Of a stretch of 64,000 bases of DNA, positions 55,790-64,000 are shown piece by piece (positions within the stretch are counted from its first letter, which is position 1; every line of letters begins with the position of its first letter). Both the position numbers and the translations under genes were made by a program. The DNA is from Argopecten irradians (Eukaryota; Mollusca; Bivalvia; Pectinida; Pectinidae). Under the pieces are notes generated by a model. The model made no database searches. It saw only the letters and a program-made list of their open reading frames with translations, and had not been told where the DNA came from. The stretch lies in assembly GCF_041381155.1 (NCBI RefSeq), contig NC_091149.1, positions 11,114,609 to 11,178,608 on the forward strand. Reading direction: 5' to 3'.

Positions 55790-57088
55790 ATGTCTTGTTG
55801 CAATCTGTGTTTTCTTACATTGTCTCTGACTTTTGTTTTCAATCATGGCGTCACTTGTGAATCCGCAGAAGACGTGAAGAGTCTTATGACGCAGTTATTC
55901 AGCACTGAGGGCTACAACAAATTCGTGCGTCCAAGTAACGACCAATCCGTTCCCTTGCATCTCTACATAAATTTATACTTGGTCAGTTTAACCGACATTG
56001 ATGAGGTCAAGGAGAAGATGACATCGACCGCCTATCTGGAACTGATCTGGGAGGATTGGTACCTCTCATGGACCCCTGCGGACTATAATGGCATCCAGTA
56101 CCTATACATTCCCCAGAGTGAAGTTTGGAAACCAGATATTGCTTTAGAAAATGGCTACAGCAAGATGAAAGAGTTGGGAGATAACTTCATCTTAACAAAA
56201 GTTACGTATGAAGGCGATGTAAATTGGTATCCGTATGAGGTGTTTGAAACAAAATGCAGTATTGATATTTCATATTTTCCATTTGATGAGCAGACCTGCC
56301 AACTTCGATTTGGAGTATGGATGAGTGTAGTCCAAGACATTTATGTCCATATGGGTTCAAAAGGTATCCTTCTTGATGATTATCAAGAAAATGAAGAATG
56401 GCAAATTATCAAAACGTCATCGGAGGCTAGTATAGATTCGGACAACGAAACTCTCGTGTCTTACAGTATCCACGTAAAGCGAAAACCCGATTATTATCTT
56501 CACAACATCGTTTTACCTGTCCTTCTCCTGTCCATCCTGGCCGTATTTACGTTTGTAATACCAGTGGAAAGTGGAGAGAAAATGGGATTCTGTATGACTA
56601 TGTTCTTAGCGTTTGCCGTTTTTCTAACCATCGTGAGCGCACAACTTCCGGTGAGTTCTACGCTGTCGTTGCTCAGTAAATATCTCATATTTCTGGTTGT
56701 CCTTGGAACGCTTATCATCATGGCGACAGCTGTTGAACTTCGGATTAATTATAGAAGCACAGAAAGTTTCCCGATTCCAAAGTGGCTGGGATGTTTAGTC
56801 AAAGTCAGCAGGATAATCATGTGCCGCCGGCCGTGTAGGACCCTTGGAAAACAGAGACTTACAATACAACCTCAACAAACAAGGGATTGCAAGTCGCCCG
56901 TGAAAGATTCTAAGCAACTCGGATCCGACTGTCTAGAACAGCCGCCCACTACCGATACGGATGAAAGCATCCAATGGACGGATGTGGTTTCAGCACTCGA
57001 TTTTTACTTATTTTGGGTCTTTCTAACAACGGAACTTTTGGAAACTGTTATTCTGTTGGCAAATGGCTATGTTCAAAGTATAAAGTAA
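55790..57088 (+). CDS. Cys-loop ligand-gated ion channel, nicotinic acetylcholine receptor-like subunit (copy 2)
   Basis: 432 residues in one exon, predicted plasma-membrane channel subunit. The ATG at 55790 starts a signal peptide (about 1-23, Cys-rich MSCCNLCF); the frame begins four codons earlier with GTG. The Cys-loop is C156-C170, same spacing as copy 1. M1 is about 236-258, M2 about 264-286, M3 about 297-318, M4 about 403-425, with a short Lys/Arg/Cys-containing M3-M4 loop. GEK precedes M2, Leu is kept at 9', and Ala stands at 20' instead of the usual acid. Loop C has SSEASIDSDNETLVSYS with no Cys pair. Long blocks are shared with copy 1: YEVFETKCSID, FPFDEQTC, KRKPDYY, LAFAVFLTIV. Neither gene has an intron, which suggests descent from an intronless ancestor, possibly a retrocopy. 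Confidence 0.95.
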   Translation: MSCCNLCFLTLSLTFVFNHGVTCESAEDVKSLMTQLFSTEGYNKFVRPSNDQSVPLHLYINLYLVSLTDIDEVKEKMTSTAYLELIWEDWYLSWTPADYNGIQYLYIPQSEVWKPDIALENGYSKMKELGDNFILTKVTYEGDVNWYPYEVFETKCSIDISYFPFDEQTCQLRFGVWMSVVQDIYVHMGSKGILLDDYQENEEWQIIKTSSEASIDSDNETLVSYSIHVKRKPDYYLHNIVLPVLLLSILAVFTFVIPVESGEKMGFCMTMFLAFAVFLTIVSAQLPVSSTLSLLSKYLIFLVVLGTLIIMATAVELRINYRSTESFPIPKWLGCLVKVSRIIMCRRPCRTLGKQRLTIQPQQTRDCKSPVKDSKQLGSDCLEQPPTTDTDESIQWTDVVSALDFYLFWVFLTTELLETVILLANGYVQSIK

Positions 57089-57225
57089 TACTTTGTCGTA
57101 ACGCTACCCCATATTACCCGACTGTTATGTAGGAACATTCTGCATATTTAACTTTAAGAGACCAACCAATGAAATAATTTACATAAACCATAGTGTAAAC
57201 GTTTGTTAAAATTTCGTAATGTATT

Positions 57226-57231
57226 AATAAA
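57226..57231 (+). promoter_or_regulatory. Candidate polyadenylation signal AATAAA of receptor gene 2
   Basis: A perfect AATAAA begins 138 bases after the stop codon in unique AT-rich sequence. Plausible, unproven. Confidence 0.5.
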
Positions 57232-58037
57232 ACAGCTGAATAGTAGTTAGCTATTTTGTGCTGTAATTAAAGGCTAGGCTCTCATATCAGTTCAGTTTAG
57301 ATTAAAAAAAACTCAGCTCAAACTTCAACCATTCTGTAATAAAATGCATTTTACACTAAAAGTCCTGCAATTATATTGTTTTTACCTATTCATTATTAAA
57401 ATTGATATTTTGAACCTGAATTTCAAAATTCTTATCATTTGTGTCTAGAAATAATTACCTGTCAACAAACAATTTTACTTTTGCAATTCATAATTAACCA
57501 TCCAATAATGGCCAGATCAAAATTCTATCCTTGACTCAATCTTGTATACACATGACCCATTTCGAAGGTCTTTTTTCATTTAGTTGGTTGTTCCCTTTAA
57601 CACCAATAACAGATGCTTTATTTTTCAGATAATTTTTAACTAGTAATATTACATTCTAATCCTAAACCAACTTTATTTTATTACTTTTATTCATTATAAA
57701 GTTTGGTCACCCCCCTGATAAAATCCCGACTGAATTAAATCGAATATGTCGAATGACATATATTTACGAGTTCCATAAAAGGATGTTGGGTGAAAAGCAG
57801 ATATGACAGATAAATTTTCACTGTCAAATGTCAAAGCTATATCATTAACACGGATACTATAGGTGTGTAAACAGTATGAGTATTAGTTCAAAACAGCTTA
57901 CTTTATTGTTAATATGCCTATCTGGTTTTATGGTAGGAAAGGGACATGTGGTTTACATCGTAACTGTCTTGATATATTTGGATGAAACTAATTATACTGG
58001 TTGTGTTTAACAATGTAGGTTCTTTAAACATTATTTT
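57232..58037. other. Gene-less AT-rich stretch
   Basis: Nothing recognisable. Confidence 0.4.
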
Positions 58038-58194
58038 CAATATCTTTTTTTTGGGTTTATGAAGTCATAAACAAAAAACGGAAGTGCATTCTTCAAAGGA
58101 TATTCTTCATAGACGCGAAGAATCTATGAAAAATAATGTCCTTCCTTGTTTTGTCTATGACATGATAAACCCAAACGATATTGAGAATAATTCA
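58038..58194. repeat. Long imperfect hairpin downstream of receptor gene 2
   Basis: Outer arms TCAATATC and GATATTGA, then GGGTTTATGAAGTCATA with TATGACATGATAAACCC, GGAAG with CTTCC, and an inner TTCATAGA/TCTATGAA around the tip CGCGAAGAA. Confidence 0.8.
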
Positions 58195-61100
58195 TGTAAT
58201 CAAATTTAATTAACTCAATCAGGGGTTGAATTTCACTAAAAGAGGTCCAATTTCTGTAACAAATGTAACAATAACTAGAAACTCTAGCTCAACAGTGTTT
58301 GGGCAAACAGATGCAATTCTAGCCAGGCTTGTATTGTAGCGAAAGAAAAGCTATATACTTGTTCGGTATAATAAACAATTTATTGACGAGTTGTTTGCCC
58401 GCGGTAGGCTTTATTACCTTTTGATTCCTATTTTCATATTCAATATAACATACGTTGGGTAGAAATAAATCAATAAGCAATATATGAATGATAATCAAAG
58501 AACTTTCGACAGTTAATGACGCATGTATTGCCATTTACAATAATTAATATTGGACTTTGTGTCTTTTCCTTGCGGACATGTTAATATCCTGAACAAATAT
58601 TTACTGATCTTGATGAAACATTTCATATACTCTATGATCAATATAGAACTTGATTGGAACCCATCTAGAATATAAGTCCGAACTGAGTTTTTTCACCAGT
58701 TCTATGCTGGCGATTTGTGTACTTCTTGACAAAATGTACTTTTACATTATCTTTAAAAATGATATTTTTGGTAGTCTTGGCTTTGTTTTCTAATAATTGC
58801 AACATACGTGTCGAAGCCCTAAATAGCTCATGAGTTAAATGGGAAAAAAAAGTTACAAAAGCAATATATATGAAACGAATATCGCAAATCTTACACAATA
58901 TAAATAAATGAAACAACCAAAATGTGTGTAACTTCAAAGAAGACACTTCTATTGAAGTTAAAATAAGAACCACCTTTTTATCTTGGTGTGTATTTGTAGT
59001 GGAAAATATGTTGAAAAGAGTATTTTGACTATTGATGAATTTAAAATCAGTCATTTCATGCTAATCAACGTCCATGGTATTGTAACGCGGTTCATGACAG
59101 GTTCATATTATGACATTTGTAAGAATATATTTTAATGTTTTAATCTACTTGGATATCCTTAGTTTAGAAGTTAAGTGCAAAACATCATTTTAAATAGTAT
59201 AGACCTTTCTTTATTATGATCTATTGCTTTAACTATTTACATTTGTGACTGTATTTCTTTAGCTATTTATCCTTCTTAACACTTCTCAATACCAGTAACT
59301 CTTGCGTTAGTTAATTAGCGATTAATGTATATCACGTTAAGGCTAAGTGTTGTTTACATGTTTGTGTATATTATCTTTTGTACTACTTGTATAGTCACTT
59401 ATAGGCCTAGGCTCGGAAGTGTAGAGTTGGATATTTATTCATTAAATCAGCACATAGAACATATTTTCTATGGATTATCCTTTTTCACGGACTGCAAGAG
59501 CTATTTCCCCAATACACTAGCTGTATCGCTTTGGAAATATCACTATGGAAAATGTTTTACACCCTGTGCAAAATATGCTTATTATATTTGTAAGTAGTTT
59601 GATAGATATGGAAACAATCCGCTTTTTTTACCTGCAATATAAATATATACTCTTGTCTCAGAAATCATTCCCATACTATTGTACTAAAATCAACATCAGC
59701 TTTACACCACCTTACCCAAATTTACATGTAATTTTGAATCCAACTGAAAATGCATCCGTTCGTTTATGCGATACATATATCACAAGCTTCATTTTGTTTG
59801 AAATATTCTGTGGAAGCATTATTCTACATCCAGTTGTGAAATATGGGAATATGAATGCCAACGGCAATGCGCACTTCAAGTTGAATTTACCGCTGTCCCG
59901 TTAGTATTAATACCCCAATGGTAATGTTTGCATTTGATTAAGATTTTACAATATGAAAACCTGCGAGAATGAATTTGCACCCATGATAGATAAACTACAT
60001 GTAGTACATCAACTTATTCTTGTTGACATACCGATTTTTATAAGGAAAGAATAGCCATTTCAAGAGCCATCTTCCTTAATCGCTTGAACGACAATTGTAA
60101 CGCAAGAATTATTACGACGTCAAAGTATTCTGGTGGCAGATCATGCGCACAACACCAACTTTTTTTTGGAAATTTGACATAGTAGAGATACAGTTAATTA
60201 AAACATAGATATTCTCATATGAAATAGACGCAGAGTATTATGACTATCTAATCGATCGTCATAGACATATCCACATAATGTTTTTGAGTTATCGCCCTTT
60301 GCACAGTGGGACTACGAGTTTAGCATGTAATTGATAAGCCAAGCTTAATCACATAATTAGTGAAATTGTGATTTCTCATTTGCTGACCAAATTGTGGTTA
60401 TATTTTCACTAAACTCAGCAAGTAGGTCAATAAGGGAGTTTCTAATTATAAGAATTTTGTAAAATTCATGTTACCAGAAATTTAATACTGACTGGAAAAT
60501 TGTCGTTTAACTGCGATTAGCCTGATCGCCTTTTCAACAACCGAACCCTGATAATGATAATCTATACTCTATAAAAGATGTTTTTCTGAAACGTAACTTC
60601 GTCTCGAGTTGTCACATATATTGTAAACAAAAAGAATATCAACATGAAGTAACTCCTATATAAAATCCATTTATACAGTGATCACTCACAATATATGTCA
60701 TTTCTGTAATAACAATCAGTATGATTACAAAACTTGTCTTCATTTCTTGAAAACAAGAGGACAAATTATCCCCCCATAACCCCTTTTTGACATACCGTAT
60801 ACAGCGTAAGGAGTAATACAGAATCTACGTAATAGAACTGGAAAACACGGTCGGTTCCGCACCGATCCCGCATAGACCAAATCTCATGAGAATGGACAAG
60901 TAAAATAACATAATAGAAAAGACGGTATCACGTAAAACTGTTTCTTCTTAAGAATCTGTTCTGGTGAAAACCCGATTTTTTCTATTTTGGAAATAACAAT
61001 GAATGTCAAAGTTACAAATGGAATAAAAAAAAAACTTTGGCAGTGTGGTTGATTTTGAGCTAATTGTAAATCAAATCTAACTATTAGGTGTCACCTGCGA

Positions 61101-63004
61101 TTTTACCGGAATTTCACCGTTTTGATCGTGCGAATGACAACTTCAAGCTTTACGCTCCAAATTGTTAATGTCATAAGTATAAATATTAACATAACTGGCA
61201 AATCAACGTGTTCTCTCGGAAATAACTATATCACACAGTATGCACATTCTTATTGTTTGGAATAGCAGTATATGTTACCCCTACCTCCTACATTTTAAAG
61301 ATGAAAATATCTTGTTTGTATAATTTTTTGACAAGATTCTCGCTTTTCAGAAAACGTTTTGATGACTTACTGGGGAAAGGTTGTTTTTTTTTCTAACACC
61401 ACCATAAAGAAATGGTCAACGGGCTTGATTTTTGTTTCTTTAACAAATGTGTTACTTTCTAAAATGCAAAATTAAAAAAGAAACAGGTTATAGCTCAAAC
61501 TTAAATAATAATGAACGTTGAACTACTTTATTGAGCCAGAAAACATTAACATCCGTACATTTTATATTAAAAGTTATCTCTAACGCTGCCTTGAGCGATT
61601 TCATTAGTTGACGAATTAAGTCCCTCTTTAAAACAGAATAAACTACGAAGCAGCAGTTCCTGTTGAATTTGTTTCAAGAAGAACTCAAGTTATCACTCAA
61701 TATAATCGACCAAAGCAATATTAAATCCTTAGATTTCAAATTCAATCGTATTTGATTTTTATTATATTCAATAAAACATTTGGCGATTCTTTCTAGATCT
61801 GAGTGTGTGGAAGTCTACAACGAGAGACGTAAGAAAATAGTCCGTCATTAGAATAGAATTAATTAAAATAAAGCATTGTAAATACTACAATTTTGCATAC
61901 ATTGATTTAGAAATCTCTATCTTATCAGTGTAAAACAAATGAAACATAAACATTTGCAATAGATTAAAAAATGATTGCAAAAATCGCTGCCAAGTTTACA
62001 AGCAGATAAACAATACTTTTTGAGTAGTTTAATTCAGTTCAACTTTACTGAGATTAGGGAAATGATATAGCCAAAAGAACTGTTTTCCGGTTGAACAGTT
62101 AACATTTCAAGAAAGGGATTATTTGAGTAAAAACGGTCCTACCAAGCACAGACATGTACAATGAAAGATAGATAAATAAATGAAATAACTGACAAAGCTG
62201 GACATTGTCCACACAGATCGGACAAGTGCCTTAGGTTTTAGATCTAATAATACTCTGACCAGCCTCCTTGTGGTAAATAAGATATTGATGACATAATTAC
62301 AATTGATGAATTCTTGGATCATTGTGTAAGTGACTGGCTATCTGTCACCCAGATATTACTCTGACAATGTCTACCCCAGTCTGTGTAGGTTAATTAGATT
62401 TGAAAGTCGATAATCATATAAGAATTCCCACTTATCAAACTATGATATATTCATCTGTAACAATCTAATAATCGATTCCAAATGATTGTCCATAGTATTA
62501 TTGGGTGGCCTCTTTCGGCCTGCTTCACACTTATAAACTAATTGCAATCAATATATTTATTTTGCTCTTTTAATATATGTTGACTATCCTCTGTGACGTT
62601 CATCCTTCGTCGTGAAATATTGAAATTATTGAAAATGGGTTTTCTAGACAACCAGCATGCTAACTCCACTTATATCCTGTGTTTAGCATTCCCGAAAAAA
62701 CAATTATCCATCTCGGTTTTAAACTAAGCCAGTTGAGTCGTTTTTCGAAGTTTTCTAGACTGCATGTGACTGTAGCATGCTTATATTATGTGCAATTGAT
62801 AATTTGTTAACAGAACGCAAGAACTTTGTCAATAAACTAAAACGGTTAATTCTCTACTTTGAATAGCCATGAATATTAAGGGGTCAATGTATCAGGAAGT
62901 TAACACATCTTGAAGAGTTTCCCTCAATGACAGCGAGTCCTTCGAAATTATGTACATGTAACAATTAGCACATATCTGTTTAAATGATGTCAATTTAAAG
63001 CTAT
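58195..63004. other. 4.8 kb without a supported gene
   Basis: Open frames at 58665-59054 (minus, 129 codons), 59325-59597 and 59545-59904 (plus, overlapping) are AT-driven and resemble no family known to me. 61665-61990 matches pieces of 39590-39900 in rearranged order. The rest shows no clear structure. Confidence 0.45.
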
Positions 63005-63320
63005 ATGTACCGTAATTTTCATACTGACGAATGGAGAAGAGCTGTTGATATTTTATTCATCAGCAACAAAATTAACAATATTTTGAGAATTGCAATATTT
63101 AGAATGCATTGGTTTTATGTTAACATGTACACATAAGAGCTGAAAATGATTTTTTGCAGTACTGCCAAAACTTAATATATTTTATCTACAGTGCAGTGAA
63201 ATAAGTACATAAGGGCAGACCATGAAGTCAAGTTGTTGTCTACAATTTCATTGCACATGTTTACAGTGTTATTAGTAATTGTAAAGTGATTTCTGCAGGT
63301 ATGTTTCCATCTTAACATAC
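63005..63320 (+). repeat. Third copy of a lectin-gene intron 1 segment
   Basis: It matches 20750-20990 and 41560-41810 in order and orientation: GTAATTTTCATACTGACGAA, ACATAAGAGCTGAAAATGAT, AGACCATGAAGTC, GTCTACAATTTCATTG. No exon 1 lies at the expected distance upstream. It is either a dispersed repeat or the relic of a third duplication unit. Confidence 0.6.
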
Positions 63321-64000
63321 ATATGGCATACAAAACAATAATGTTACAGTGTATACAATCTGTTTTGCAACTGATATTTATAAAGCATCATGCATGTTTT
63401 TCAGCCCAATTGAATGCTTCTTGCAGCTTAATTAATCAACCGATCAATCGATTATCGAAGAAATAGGAATATCAAAATTTTCACTCAGTTGCGGCACATT
63501 TAACTTTATATCAAAACAGTTGAACGCGTCATGTCCGCTAATTATCACTAGGTCATATTTCTAGAAAATTCCGTTCTAACCAATAAATGAAATTGTACAT
63601 TCTTCAAACTGATATCATTATGATGCACAATTTGAATAAGAGAAAATCGAGATATCCTATTCTCAACTGAAATAGTATTCATTAATATTCACATGCCTTA
63701 GAAAAGAAAATTTATGCCATTTGAAGCATTCTGCACTTTTAACTAAGACCTCAGTGACTTGAAGTTAACTCTGCTAATAAGACAATGGCACCGCATCGAG
63801 TTTAGCCAACATTTATGTTTGCTTAAATTTACTTTACCAGTTCAAAAGGAAACTCTGATGTTTCCGCTTGAAACGTCCCCCGCTTATACAACGATGCATT
63901 TTATATGACAAACGGTCCCTTAATAAAATTGCAATTTTGAAGAGATTATGTCAAATTAATTAAATCAAAAAAAATTATTTGAATACATTTGTTCTTATAT
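63321..64000. other. Gene-less window end
   Basis: No gene or repeat recognised. Confidence 0.35.

Noticed and set aside
58665..59054. 129-codon minus-strand frame
   Set aside because: The sequence is AT-driven, rich in Phe, Ile and Lys, without domain resemblance, signal peptide or splice context.
59325..59904. Two overlapping plus-strand frames of 90 and 119 codons
   Set aside because: Neither resembles a known family and the frames overlap out of register. Kept only as a note.
62119..62322. 67-codon minus-strand frame
   Set aside because: Low complexity in its C-terminal half, no motif. May be a repeat fragment, but no second copy was found in the window.

Overview
The window is eukaryotic and AT-rich. 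It holds few genes with long spliced introns and is dense in short interspersed repeats. Two SINE families, a Penelope-like element with a GIY-YIG endonuclease, MITEs, and the two protein families present (expanded intronless Cys-loop receptors, SUEL-type lectins) all point to a bivalve mollusc. Genus or species cannot be told from the sequence alone.

Only four genes are well supported, all on the plus strand. Two are single-exon, nicotinic-acetylcholine-receptor-like subunits near the ends of the window (4411-5697 and 55790-57088). Each has a complete Cys-loop and four membrane segments but no vicinal-cysteine pair in loop C. Between them lie two paralogous three-exon genes. Each encodes a 290-residue type I membrane protein: signal peptide, one SUEL/rhamnose-binding-lectin domain, Thr-rich stalk, Cys-containing juxtamembrane region, transmembrane helix and a basic tail. 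The exons are 20330-20390, 28168-28449, 30320-30849 for copy 1 and 41146-41206, 47147-47443, 47921-48435 for copy 2.

The two lectin genes sit in a head-to-tail segmental duplication: unit 1 about 16943-38651, unit 2 about 38673-52195. Unit 1 is larger because of later insertions, including a 5.3 kb block at about 31200-36520 that contains a LINE 3' end. Repeats shared by both units predate the duplication (SINE at 22764/42400, family-B element at 23968/43700). Others are present in only one unit (MITEs at 40580 and 44557). The last exon is almost identical between copies, while the lectin exon has diverged strongly.

The rest is mostly mobile-element debris: a dead Penelope-like element inside a duplicated repeat (6890-9690), a nine-copy MITE family with GATGCTCCACCGC-type termini, two SINE families sharing a 3' tail, and several large hairpins with similar architecture but different sequences. 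A 456 bp array of TCGTWWTAACGA palindromes (53277-53732) switches orientation in the middle. No rRNA, standalone tRNA gene, CRISPR or bacterial-type operon was seen.
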